This document shows positions 19,175-29,640 of a stretch of 40,894 nt of DNA, in pieces (position 1 is the first letter of the stretch; every line of letters begins with the position of its first letter). The notes under the pieces are model-generated. The model was not told where the DNA came from and did no database searches. It worked only from the letters and a program-made list of their open reading frames with translations. Origin of the DNA: Russula earlei (taxonomy: Eukaryota; Basidiomycota; Agaricomycetes; Russulales; Russulaceae). The position numbers and the translations under genes were made by a program. The stretch covers positions 1 through 40,894 of the forward strand of contig JAGFNK010000464.1 of assembly GCA_025769875.1 (NCBI GenBank). Direction: 5' to 3'.

Positions 19175-20073
19175 TGTCATGAACCATTTCCCAGAGAGGG
19201 CCCTTGAAGGACCCTTCCTTATTAGAGGAAACCCAGCCTCTATGGTGTCACCCTGTTCACATGGACAAAAGGGGTGAGTAGAGGTGTCCACAATATCATG
19301 TGCGCAAGCAATATAAGACAGTATTATAGGCTTCCTAAGGATCCTTTATTACAACCCAAAGTGCTCTACAATAGGCACTAACAAAGATACTATGGGCCCT
19401 ATAACACGTTATTAGACTAACTCTAATAACCTTAGAACGAACTATAAGGCAATACTAAGGACCTTAATAGAAGTATTAGGGTCAACTCTAAGGACCCTAA
19501 TAGTACTATATAAGGGGCCTTATAGGCAACACTACTCCACTGACAAATCCCCCAAGTCCCCAATTGACTGGCCCTAAACTAACTAACAGTAAACAGATCA
19601 GATGCTTTGCATGTGCACTAAGCAGTGAACACATGGACTCTAAAGGCCCTTGCTCATCATTATGGGCCTCCTTACTCAGCAGCTTACTGAGCATGACTGA
19701 GCATGCTTACTAAGCATACCCCAGCTTCTTACTCATCCGTCTATTGTGCTTGATAACAAGATTATGACTTGTTCCCTATTTAGCAGTTCCCTTGTAGTAT
19801 ATAAGCGCTCAATAAAGTAGTGGACAGTCTTCAGACTGTCCATTTGTTTACGACACTCTCTATCCCTGGGATACTCCTCTTAGGACCGTCCCCTTGTGTC
19901 ACTCTGGCCTCATCTCTGTGTAACTGCTTGTCTCTACCAGTAACTGTACCTCTCTGGTACCTGGTACTACTTTGGACCCTTCTCCTTTCCCACACTGTCC
20001 TAGATGTCTATCAACTCGTCTTCAAGCTCATCCCTTGCTCTTGAACTGGATTGTTCAACAGTGAGTCTTGACA
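19175..20073 (+). mobile_element. solo LTR E3, target duplication CATCT
   Basis: 899 bp, TGTCATGAACC to GAGTCTTGACA, with perfect CATCT at 19170-19174 and 20074-20078. More diverged and shorter than E1 and E2. Inserted in LTR C1; the empty site is visible in C2 near 23215. Confidence 0.95.
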
Positions 20074-20486
20074 CATCTCACCAACTCTTCACACACACCA
20101 ACTACCATCTACTCTACCTATCCCTTCCTTCCCTAAGAGTCTCTCTTCACTCCACTGAGAAGAGCTCTCCTCTTTTAAGACCTACCTTCCTCTACTCTCT
20201 CTGCATTGTTCAAGGTCTTTGATGGACTTGAACACATATAGCTAGTGGAACCAGCCCTAGTCTATCCCATCACAAACTTACCCTAGCTTCTCAATGGACC
20301 GAGTCATACTAGGAAGGGTCTATTGGCCATAACCTGTTTAGCATGAAACACTCTGACCACTGCAGGGATCCTTATTCTTTACACATGGGAACTGGCCCAT
20401 TTCTTGACTACATCTCTACTAATGACTTGTCTTTATGCTTGAGAACTGACATGGCTTGTTACCATGACATAGTGGTTAACACAAGT

Positions 20487-21162
20487 TTAAGGAAAAGAGT
20501 CATCAGTTGCAAGTGAAACATGAGTCTCATCCAGGTAGGCTAGCCCAGTTGCTGGTTCAGTCTGAAGTATTGGTACCTGTAACATTACTCCCTTGTTAAC
20601 ATCTAAGCTATGTAGGGGATAATGGTGGAGTGACAGTGGTGGGTATGGAAGTGTAATTGGTCTCAGGGGGCCCTGCACATCTTGTTTGTTTGCATTGTCA
20701 ATGTGGTGTTCTGCAGTGATCAGCCATATGTCCATGGCAATTACAGAGAACACAAATGGCCATTTTAGGGCATTCAAAGGTGTCATGTCCTCTGTCATGA
20801 CACCACCAAGAGCATTTGTCTGAAAGTTGGGGGGCGAACTGATACCAAGGGTCCATGATGGCTTCTTTGGTGTCTTTGTGTTGCTGTTTGGTGAGTTGGG
20901 GCATGGATTCAAAAAGGATTCAAGGTTCAAGGCAAGCCTTGGCATTGGCTCTCGCCAGTTTCACTTCTGAGTCTCAGATTTCCCAGACCATGTCATGGTA
21001 TTGTTCCCTGGCAGTGACAAGGTGGTTTGCCATCTGCTGCATTTTCTTGATGGCAAACCTATAACAGCAAACTTCAGCTTCTAAGGATACATCTTGTTCA
21101 AATCTGAGGGCTTCATTGACTGCTGCAGGTATGTCTGAGGTTGTCCTTAAATAGAAAGGCAT
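20487..21162 (-). pseudogene. polyprotein tail with two CCHC zinc knuckles
   Basis: The minus strand encodes an alpha-helical stretch (AVNEALRFEQDVSLEAEV, KKMQQMANHLVTAREQYHD), then PWYQFAPQLSDKCSWWC. Two knuckles follow: CSWWCHDRGHDTFEC, which has one extra Trp between the first two Cys, and CVLCNCHGHMADHC, a regular CX2CX4HX4C. The closing segment, in another frame, is ETHVSLATDDSFP before the stop at 20487. Zinc knuckles normally sit in gag; here they lie after the chromodomain. This looks like the C-terminal extension of some agaricomycete gypsy polyproteins, to my recollection, and may bind nucleic acid. Confidence 0.7.
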
Positions 21163-21940
21163 CTTTCTTTGTGTAGAGTGGGTGTGGGTAGGGGTTGGCT
21201 TGTGCTCAGATGGCTATGCTATGAGTGGGACATCCTGGGCCATAGGTAGCCAAGAGAGAGGGAATGTTGTTGACAAGATCAGGTAGTATGAAGTGGGGAG
21301 GGAGTGTATCATCTTTGTTGCCAGGGTCTGGGATCAGTAAATTTAACCCTAGGTCTCCTTCTTCCTGACTTTCGCCTAGTTCCTCTAGTTCTGTCAGTTG
21401 GTTGTTGTTGTTGGTAGTGGGAGGTGCCTCATAAGCAGGATGGGGTGTTTCTTCGACAGGGTTTACTGGAGTGAGGTTCTTGTTGAGGAGGATGATGTGG
21501 TTTAGCTGTTCAGCAATGGGGGTAGCCCTTCATGGAGAGATAGGAATAGGATCAGGAGAAGGGGATCGAACGTGGTAGGAGGGGCTGTGAGTTCTGATGG
21601 GGGAGTTAGTCCCAAGTGTAGGAGATTGGTTTCCAAAGGCATGAAGTATGGTGGAGAGGGAGTCGTCTTCCCAAAATTTGTGTGTTTGTATGATCATTGC
21701 TGCATGTCGTGTGGCACATCAGACAAGTAGTCAAGTGTTGATGGTCATAGCCATGGACAGAGACAGTTCTCTAGATATCAGCAGGGAGATGAGAGTGGGG
21801 GAGTAAGGGGGAGTGGGGACGAGAGTAGTAGAGGAAGCAGTGGGGGAGTTCTGTGTGGTCGACACGTTGTAAAGTGTTTGAGGGGAGAGGAGGTGGGGAA
21901 GTGTTGGTCGTGGATGAGGGTTTTTATGCATTGGGTTGTC
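21163..21940 (-). pseudogene. low-complexity polyprotein linker (decayed)
   Basis: Pro/Ser/Thr/His-rich translations in all minus frames with many stops, lying between the chromodomain and the zinc-knuckle tail. Probably a degraded linker. No domain recognised. Confidence 0.4.
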
Positions 21941-22814
21941 CAGCAGTAGCGGAGTAGAATTCTTTTAGAAGGTCTGGGGCATTGAGGTCATGGTGATCGA
22001 CCCATGAATCATCTGATGCAGGGTAGCCCTTCCAATGCATGAGGTATTAGAGTTTACATGTTCGTCCAAATCTTCTAGTGTCTAGAATCACCTCGACTTC
22101 ATATTCTTCTTTGCTTTCAATGATTGGAGGGGGGTGAGTGAATGGCGTGCCATATTCTTTTGTTTCTATATATGGGAGGAGTAAGTTGATGTGGAAGACG
22201 TTGTGTATTTTCATTGATGGTGGGAGTTGGAGTTGATAAGCAACTTTTGAAAATTTCTTTGTGATTGGGAAGGGTCCATATCGTTTGGGCATCAACTTGC
22301 ATGTTCCTCATGTCTTGAGGTTTTTTGCTTCTAGCCATACCAGGGTTCCTTCTTTCATTTCTGGGATGTCAGGTTGTAGGGGTTGTTGTTTACATTCTAG
22401 AAGTTGTTGTGTGTCTTGCCTTGCTTCTTCCAGTTGTTTGAGTCAATTGATGGAAGAGGGCACATTGTTATCCTTGAGGCTGATGTTAATTTGGGGTTTG
22501 AATCCCATGAGGAGTTCATGTGGTGATTGGCATGACATCTCATGTCTCCAGGAATTATGTGCATATTCAGCTAATGGAAGCATTTTTACCCAAGAATGTA
22601 GATGAGTTGTGGTCCAGGGTCTTAGGTATTGTTCCAGCCATGTGTTCATTCTTTCTGTCTGTCCATCAGTTTGGGGATGGAATGTGGTGGACATGTTTTG
22701 TTTGATGCCTAGATTTTTACATATGGCTTTGGAGAAGTTTGATGTGAATTGAGGTCTCTGTCAGAAATGATTCTTTTGGGAATTCTGAACCAGAGCATGA
22801 GGTGTTTCAGGTAC
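21941..22814 (-). pseudogene. integrase C-terminal half with chromodomain
   Basis: Starts abruptly in the integrase core: HEYLKHLMLWFRIPKRIISDRD, holding the second catalytic Asp. Then, after a shift, STTFHPQTDGQTERMNTWLE, with the third catalytic Glu (TER). The C-terminus has KRYGPFPITKKFSKVAYQL and IHNVFHINLLLPY. A chromodomain follows: EYEVEVILDTRR, a TAA stop, then YLMHWKGYPASDDSW and LNAPDLLKEFY. The chromodomain would steer integration to marked chromatin. The first catalytic Asp and all upstream domains are gone. Confidence 0.85.
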
Positions 22815-23470
22815 TCATGTGTCATGGTAACAAGCTGTGTCAGTTCTCAAGCATGAAGATGAGTCGATTAGTAGAGATGTGTTCAAGAAACGGGCTGGTT
22901 CCCATGGATAGAGAATAAGGATCCCTGCAGCGGTTGAAGTGTTTTATGCTAAACAGGTTATGGCCAATAGACCCTTCCTAGTACGACTCAGTCCGTTGAG
23001 AAGCTAGGGTAAGTTTGTAATGAGATAGACTAGGGCTGGTTCCACTAGCTATATGCGTTCAAGTCTGTCAGAGACCTTGAACAACATAGAGAGAGTAGAG
23101 GAAGGTAGGTCTTAAAGGAGGAGAGCTCTTCTCAGTAGAGTGAAGAGAGACTCTTAGGGAAGGAAGGGATAGGTAGAGTAGATGGTAGTTGGTGTGTGTG
23201 AAGAGTTGGTGAGATGGAGATGTGGATGTGGTTTGAGGATTAGGAGTGAAGTGGGTTGCAGGTGAATATGTTGGACAAGAGTAGGTTGGATTCTACAAGA
23301 GACCAAGCTTAGGGCTTTGGTCACAAAGTACTGAGCTTATATATACAGGAGAAGCGCAGCAATAGCTGCGCTTTGACCGTGCTACTAGTATAGTAGGAGT
23401 CATAATAAGTAGGAGTCATAGGAATGAGGCCATGAATGAGTCAGAACCAAGTAACTGCGCTGCACAGTAA

Positions 23471-24397
23471 ATGCGCTGTAAGGCGGATTCCCGCTGGCCG
23501 TGGAGTCATGTGATTCGGGGGTATTGGTTGACTGCCGACATGATCCCCGCGAAAACTAACTCCTACGCCTCACACGCCCCCCCATCAAGTCTCTCCCCCT
23601 GCATTTCTCCCTATCTGCCCTTTTTTCCATTCCATTCCTTCCACCACCACCTCCCTTCACGCCTCGCGAGAACGTCGTCACCAGTTTCTCGGACAAAACT
23701 CGAAGCGCGGACGACGCCAAAGCCCTCTCTTTCATGCCTTTCCAGCCTACCTCCTCGCTCCATCGTCAACGACGTCACCAAAGCTCTCTCTTTCATGTTC
23801 TTCCAGCCCACTTCCTTGCATCCTCGTCGATCCCATCATCATTCGTCTAGACCTTTCGTCGTTTCCAAGCCCGCCGCCTCGCGCCCTCAACGACCACGTC
23901 ATCATCTTCCTTATCCTTTCATCGTTTCGCAGTCCGCCGCCTCGCGAACTTGTCGACCGTCTCGCACCCTCACTCTCGACCTCCTTTCATCGCGTAGCAA
24001 TTCCACCCGCGCCGTCCAGCCCACTCTCGACCTCCTTTCATCGCGTAGCAATTCCACACGCGCCGTCCAGCCCACTCTCGACCTCCTTTCATCGCATCGT
24101 CCCGCCGCGTCTACTAAGACGGATTTGTCCATCTTTCGCCGTCGTCACCGCAGTCAGATGCGAGGGCTCAGTGCCCCGATGACGCACGATTACCGTTGCC
24201 AGAACTATCGTACGTTACCTCTCCGTCTGTTTTCAGCTATGAATTCTCCGACTGCCTTTGTTTTCTTTGACTCGTTTACTTCTGATCGGTCTCGTTCACC
24301 TTACGCGTTTCGGATTCCTTACACAGACCTCGCTCCTCTAGTCACTGTTTGCATCTCTGGTACTCCCACTCCCCTTCGTAGTTCTCGCTCCGTATAA
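23471..24397 (+). CDS. 308-residue Ser/Arg/Pro-rich open frame in M1 (uncertain)
   Basis: The open frame covers most of M1. It is Ser/Pro/Arg-rich, with the 17-residue unit TLDLLSSRSNSTRAVQP repeated (23970-24090). Its C-terminal part (MRGLSAPM ... AMNS ... FVFFDS) lines up over about 60 residues with a frame in the second copy of the element (MRGLSALM ... AMNS ... FVPFDS, 31046 downward). That hints at selection, but no domain or transposase motif is recognised, and the first Met lies in the host LTR, not in the element. Most likely a fortuitous frame in GC-rich DNA. Confidence 0.2.
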   Translation: MRCKADSRWPWSHVIRGYWLTADMIPAKTNSYASHAPPSSLSPCISPYLPFFPFHSFHHHLPSRLARTSSPVSRTKLEARTTPKPSLSCLSSLPPRSIVNDVTKALSFMFFQPTSLHPRRSHHHSSRPFVVSKPAASRPQRPRHHLPYPFIVSQSAASRTCRPSRTLTLDLLSSRSNSTRAVQPTLDLLSSRSNSTRAVQPTLDLLSSHRPAASTKTDLSIFRRRHRSQMRGLSAPMTHDYRCQNYRTLPLRLFSAMNSPTAFVFFDSFTSDRSRSPYAFRIPYTDLAPLVTVCISGTPTPLRSSRSV

Positions 24398-24726
24398 AAA
24401 GACACTAGTTACGCCTTGAAATATAATTACCCTCTTCGCCCCAGAAGTGCCTCTCCCCTGTGTGCTGCTGTGAGTCAAATCGACGACAAACACATTCGAC
24501 TTGACCGCACCCTCCGGACCAGCCTTCGCATTTCTTTTCGGTCTTCACCAAACTTGGTTCCTCAGCCTCTAGGTCTCCCGCGCTTCCGCTCGCGACGCAT
24601 CAACGACTTCGAACGAATCTTCAAGCCGCGTCACGCCTGTGAAGCTGGAAAGTATTCTTGCTCTCCTTTAAATTCTTCCTTTCTTGGTCTCGACTGTCTT
24701 ACGAATCTCACTCGCACGTCGCCCTG
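23479..24726 (+). mobile_element. hAT-like non-autonomous element M1
   Basis: 1248 bp of GC- and CpG-rich DNA inserted in LTR C2. A near-perfect 8-bp direct repeat flanks it (ATGCGCTG 23471-23478, ATGCGCTT 24727-24734). Ends TAAGGCG and CGCCCTG are weakly inverted. Both 8-bp duplication and CAGGGCG-type ends suggest hAT. The second copy (30628-31759) shares CGCTGTAAGGCGG across the presumed left edge, so the exact edge is uncertain. Confidence 0.55.
23969..24090 (+). repeat. 51-bp tandem repeat inside M1
   Basis: About 2.4 units, each starting CTCTCGACCTCCTTTCATCG. The second unit differs by a base or so. Not seen as a tandem in the copy M2. Confidence 0.75.
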
Positions 24727-24966
24727 ATGCGCTTCAGTGCAGCATTGCACAGTCGAAGCTAAGAAGTGAATATAAATGGAAAGAGAACCAAACAAAGGGA
24801 AAGTAACAGCAATCCAGTGTTACCTGGACGTGTATGGATCACATGATAACACAGAAGGGATCACAAGATGTAAGAGATCACAAGACCAGTAAGTAAAGGG
24901 ACGTACGAAAGCAAGTAGTCCATAGTGAAAGGTAAGAAGTAAATGTAAAAGGAAAATGGTGTAACA

Positions 24967-25446
24967 TTAATACTGACTCTAGTGAAAGAGTTGCTTGATA
25001 TAGTTCAAGCACTAGACTTCAAATCCTTTGATATATTCTCAGGAAGAGTAAATGTAAGAGATGAGAAGGGTCTCTTTCACTTAGAGTGTTGACTTGGTTT
25101 GAGAAAGCTGACAAGTGGAATATTCTTGTTAGAGAGTAAGTCGAGCATAAGGCTCGACTCTTGATACACCTGAGTATTTATACAATATCTCAACAACAGC
25201 TGATCTGATTCATACGAAACTCATGGAGCACATAGCTGGGAACCAGTAGTATCCAAAAGCATAGACCACAATTCGAAAGCATCAGAAATGACTCACACAT
25301 GAGTCATCCTTTCCTAGTTTCTATCATCAATTGGTAAGCATCAGTCATCTCATCTGTCAGCAGCAAATCAGTAAGCAACAGTAAGCAGGAATGAGTAAGC
25401 AAGCATAGGTAAGCAAACAGACAGAAATGCAAACTGAATCCTAACA
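24967..25446 (-). mobile_element. LTR-like segment H
   Basis: On the minus strand it starts TGTTAGGATTC at 25446. TATA-like TATAAATA is near 25181-25174, and a hairpin follows (25139-25159: arms AGTCGAGC and GCTCGACT, loop CTTAT). Many GTAAGCA words lie at 25330-25430. The left end near LTR C2 and any target duplication could not be fixed. Confidence 0.5.
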
Positions 25447-26379
25447 ATTGTCATGCTCAACACATTGTCACTGCAAATGCTCTATCCTGTTTGCTATTGT
25501 GGTTGACTGTCCCTGTAAATTTCTAGGAGGCTTCTTATATAGGTAGACTTCATTTGTATGACTTTTGTTTTAGAAATTCAAATTCAGAAAATCATCCAGA
25601 CACTGTTCTTTCCAAATTAAGGCAAATGTGGACATTCAAAACTGAAATTCCTCAACAATGCAGCTCACTTCTGCAAAATGAAATTTATACATCATTTGAT
25701 AGTTATAGTAACTACATATCCTGAGAATATTGAGGGCTGAAGTGGACAGGAAGTGGTAGAAATATTGACTGTTCAAACACCTACCCATGTTCAAACCCAG
25801 CACTAGGGATAGTATATACCAGATATTGTTGGACATTCAGCCACTTACATCAGGAAAATCACACATTTTTTTTCAACTTTTTTGGCTTTTTGGCTTTATA
25901 ATGGTCACTCCTAAAGTCAAAAGTTTGCAAAGTTCAATAGTGTCATCAAGGTGCCACATAAAGTCAAAAAAGTTGGAAAGGTTAATAAAGTTTGTAAAGT
26001 TAGTTAGGAGGCTGGAGGAGTTCATGTGCATAATAGTCAACAAAATGATTCACAAAATAAGACTTAAATGAATCAAGAGCATTAATATAACTGAAGTCTT
26101 CAGGTAGAAAGCCAGCACCATAGTGGGGTAAGATGTGCACCTCAAACAATTGAATTGAGGTGTATTACCTCAATTGTGGGTCTCCCTCCCAAGATTTCTG
26201 GCTTAACAACCCACATGCCAGTTACATAATCAGGCTCTGGTGATACTGGCACAAACCAATTGACCAGTGCACAAGGGAATTCTTTGTGCAGTTTTGGATC
26301 ATGAAATAAAAAGAAGAGAAAAATGCATGCTACCAGCATGCCATTCATGGCAGATCCTTCATCATCTAGACAGTAACAA
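25447..26379. other. no gene seen
   Basis: AT-rich, CpG-poor DNA. Short frames only. GTCAAAAGTTTGCAAAG-like words repeat loosely around 25910-26000. No terminal repeats found. Confidence 0.4.
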
Positions 26380-29300
26380 AAATAGTATCAAACTGATGGT
26401 TTCCTCTCCATGTGGTATTTGCATGAATCCACTCCTGGTACATCCCATGAGAGCCACAGAGGTTGCATGGAATGGTGAAAGGGAATCAGAGGATCAGGAC
26501 CAGGCAAGGTGGTTGAGGCCATGGTGAAAGGCTTGAGACGTGAACATGTCATGTGAGCTGGGGCATGGCATGCATGCATGGTCAGTGGTGAGGGGTGGGC
26601 AATGCAGTCAAGGTCTTGATGTTGGGTGCAAGGTGGTAGTGTGGGCATGCAGTCAGTGACAAAGGATGAAAGGAGTTTGTCTGTCATGGTTCCACACATG
26701 ATTCCATGACCAGCCATGATTTGCCTTCCATCTTCCAGGGGGTTGAAATTTTGACCATCCTTGGTCAAGCATCTTAATGTGAACATTTTGAGGCCTTGTG
26801 CATCTAAATTGTTGAGGCAGCATCAGTAGTGATGGAGGCATACACAATGGTGACAGAGTAGCAAATGGCAAGTGTAGTGGGCATGATGAAAGAGGCAAGT
26901 AGCAAGTGGTGATGGCAATGGTGATGAGAAGTGTTGCTGTGGCTGCTCTTGTTGTTGCTCTTGTTAGAGGCATCAGTGCAGTTGGGTGAGGCAATGGGGC
27001 AGCAAGAGTGAGGGTGGTGGTGAGAGAGGGTGGCAATGCCAGAGGGTGAGGGTTGCGGGAGATGGAGGCAATGGAGAAGAGGGTGAAGGTGGTGGCAAGA
27101 TGGTAGCAGATGTGGAGGTGGAGGATGCATGGAATGGCTTGCATGAGGGTGGTGTTTGTTGTCTTGCGGTGGCAGTGGCAGGGTTGTCTCCACTGCAGGT
27201 GGTGGCAGCAGACATGGGCAGTGACACATGAGTGGACAGGGAGGCAATGTGGGAGGTGGTGTGTGGCATGATGTCAGCATCAGCAGTGTGGTGGCTGCTG
27301 CTGCTCCTTCTGTGGTGGTGCATGGTGGCTAAGTTTGTGTTTGGGTTCAGGGCCTTCTTGGTCTTTTGTGGTGGTGCTGGTGGCGGGGGGGTGGCAATGG
27401 TGCTGCGATGCTGGAGTTGGGCAAGTCTAAAACAGTGGCAGCAGATGGCAGTGAGGTGGTGGGTGAGACCAAGGAGGCAGTGGCAGTGTGATGATGGAGA
27501 CAGATGGAGCAGAGGCAATGATGGAGTGTGCAATGGACAGAGGGGAGACAGCAGTGGGTGACATGGGGGCAATGGCAGACAGTGGGGACAGAGCGGTGGG
27601 GGTTGACATAGCAGCTGAGGCAACAGATGAGGCTGAGGGCATGGTGGTGGTGGCTGACTGAGCTGTGCCTGAGGTGGCAGGCAGTGCTAAGACATTGGTG
27701 GGCAAGCCTGAGGCTACAGGGGCAGCAGAGGGCAAGGTGAGAGCAGCAGAGGCAATGGAGGCGAGTGGCAAGGCTGAGATTTCTAAGGTGGGCAAGGTTT
27801 TGACTGGGGCTGAGGGGGATGAGACGACTGAGGGTGCAGGAGCAGGTGAGATGAAGGTGGGGGTGGCAGACAAGACTGCGAGGGCCGGTATGGCAGTGGC
27901 AGCTGGCTGAGCTGGGCCTGAGGCAGTGGGTGCTGAATTGCATACAGCAAAGGTGACAATGGGCAAGTGCAGGGGTGAGGCAGCAGCTGTGACAATCATG
28001 GGCAAAGCAGAGATGGTGACCAGTGGTGCTACTGAGGGCATAAGGGGTGAAGCTAAGGCTGAGGTGGGCAGGACTGAGGACACAGGGGTTATGGCAATGG
28101 GCATAGACATGGTGGCAGAGGTGAGTGAAGCAGAGATGGTGGCTGGAGAGGCTGGGGCTGGGGCTGGGGCTGGGGCCATTGGGGCAGGTGGAGCGATGAC
28201 AGAGGTGGACAAGACTGAGGTGGCAGCAATGACAACTGTAGGCGATAAAGAGATGGTGGTGGAAGCTGGTGATTAGGGTTTTTCTGGCCCGGCTTGGCCT
28301 GAAAGCCCCGGCTTTGGCTCGGCCCGAGGTGGCTTTGGCTTTCTAAAACCCCAGGCCAGGCCAAAGCCATCAAACCTGGCTTGGCTCTGGCTTGGCCTGG
28401 CCTAGGCCACAGCTTTTGTACATAAGATCTTCTGTATGTGAGCCTGCTGGCCACATGACTTGTACCAGGCCCCTTGCACGCCACGCATTCACTTTCCCTT
28501 TGTCTTTCATCCCACTCACATCCCTCCTTCCAACTATCGTCATTCCTTTCACCTCACTCTCCTTTCCTCACATTCCCACTCTTGATGTCATCCCCACCAC
28601 ATTGCCCACTCCATGTCAGCAGACTATGACAATGGCTCAATTCGATCACTGTTGATGTCACTCGCCTTGCTGCTCAATGCCTTCATCCCTTTGGTCTTCA
28701 AGTCAGAGCATGGCTCCTCCCCACACTTCGACCTACGGCACGACACCATCGCCATCTGGCTGCACCTTGCACCCTCTTGCCCTTCCAAGACCGTCCCTCA
28801 AGCATCGTCCTCGCGTCCGCCACACGTCTATGCACGGACCCGTATGACATGTTTGTCATCATCACCATCGCCTTACCTGAGGGCTCGCTGCCCACAGCGC
28901 CTCACCCATCGTCATTGCTGTGCTATTCGAGGGCTCGCTGCCCATAGCGTCTCACCCCCAACATCATCACCGCATCACCTCGCGCTCATGGATTTGCAGT
29001 AGGAGGACTTTAGAATAGCACTTTTGTATTTAAATATCAAATATATTATGGAGTCGTTATGTTCTGGAGAGCATGATGAGGCATGGTAAGAGCATGGATT
29101 ATACATGTGGAATGAGTGAAGTCCAGTGTACAACATGGTACACTGCAGGACAAAGTGATCTAAGACTGAGGAAAGGGATTATGAGCAACCAATGTGACTG
29201 AGCATTGCACATTGACATATAGGCCACCAAGGCTTACATTGTACATGTACTTGACTCAAGAAAAAAGGAAGGTTGAGAGGGAAGCGCAGATACGACAATT

Positions 29301-29640
29301 AAAAATGACAGGGAACAATTGTGTCCATGTCCATGCAAAGTTGATAAATTAAAGTTTGATGATTACCCCAAATGATCAAAGCCGGGGCTTGACGGCCCGG
29401 CTTTGGCTTTTCAAATCACAGGCTGGGCCGGTCACATCCCTACTGGTGATGTGGGGACAGTGACTGCAATGGAGGACAAAGGAAGGGAAACAGAGGATCA
29501 GGACCAGGCAAGGTGGTCAAGGCCATGGTGAAAGGCTTGAGACACAAATGCATCATGTGAGCTGGGGCATGGCAGTGTGTGTGGTCAGTGGCAAGGGGTG
29601 GGTGATGCAGTCAAAGTTTTACACTAATTCTGGCAAGGCT
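26380..29640. repeat. low-complexity block P2 with 135-bp direct repeats, split by hAT element
   Basis: GGTGGCAGTGGCA-type DNA (26800-28273) bounded by two direct repeats, 26480-26615 and 29485-29620, each holding GATCAGGACCAGGCAAGGTG and ATGGTGAAAGGCTTGAGAC. Minus-strand frames give several hundred Ala/Ser/Pro/Thr-rich residues with no conserved motif, and all three frames are open for long stretches, as expected of simple sequence. Same family as P1. Confidence 0.6.
28274..29442 (+). mobile_element. hAT-type non-autonomous element, 8-bp target duplication CTGGTGAT
   Basis: 1169 bp. Perfect CTGGTGAT at 28266-28273 and 29443-29450. Both ends begin TAGGG and are rich in GGCCCGGC words; each end also has CCCCGGCTTTG in the same inverted sense. 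TAGGG ends with 8-bp duplication fit hAT. The 129-residue frame at 28613-29002 has no transposase motif. A 50-bp duplication (GAGGGCTCGCTGCCCA at 28879 and 28929) lies inside. Confidence 0.85.

Larger units (their letters stand above)
17857..20469 (+). mobile_element. solo LTR C1, target duplication TAGTG, split by LTRs D2 and E3
   Basis: Net length about 874 bp after removing D2 and E3 with their target copies. Its start is mutated (GGTTGCAAC where copy C2 has TGTTACACC); it ends CCATGACA. TAGTG occurs at 17852-17856 and 20470-20474. TATATATA is at 19041-19048, followed by a hairpin at 19064-19085. Confidence 0.85.
17640..20481 (-). mobile_element. LTR L, probable 3' LTR of the chromovirus relic, split by LTR C1
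   Basis: On the minus strand it starts TGTTAACCAC at 20481, right after the last codons of the chromovirus polyprotein, and continues below 17857 past LTR C1. TATATAAA (minus) is at 17779-17772, followed by a 10-bp hairpin at 17734-17758. The lower end near 17640 is not fixed and no target duplication was found. Confidence 0.55.
20482..22814 (-). mobile_element. chromovirus (Ty3/gypsy) 3' polyprotein relic
   Basis: Minus-strand order is integrase core, integrase C-terminus, chromodomain, low-complexity tail, tandem zinc knuckles, then LTR L. The 5' part (gag to RNase H) is missing, cut at 22815-22820 by LTR C2. Several stops and shifts show it is inactive. Confidence 0.85.
22820..24966 (-). 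mobile_element. LTR C2, inverted relative to C1, split by hAT-like M1
   Basis: On the minus strand it starts TGTTACACC at 24966 and ends CCATGACA at 22820. Its net length of about 0.9 kb matches C1. It abuts the integrase fragment on the left; flanking 5-mers (TCATG and TTAAT) do not match, so it is not a clean solo insertion. CpG sites are better kept than in the chromovirus. Confidence 0.8.

Noticed and set aside
27427..28212. 261-residue Ala/Ser/Pro-rich minus-strand frame
   Set aside because: Simple-sequence DNA that is open in all minus frames; no motif, no codon bias, and shared with a repeat block elsewhere.
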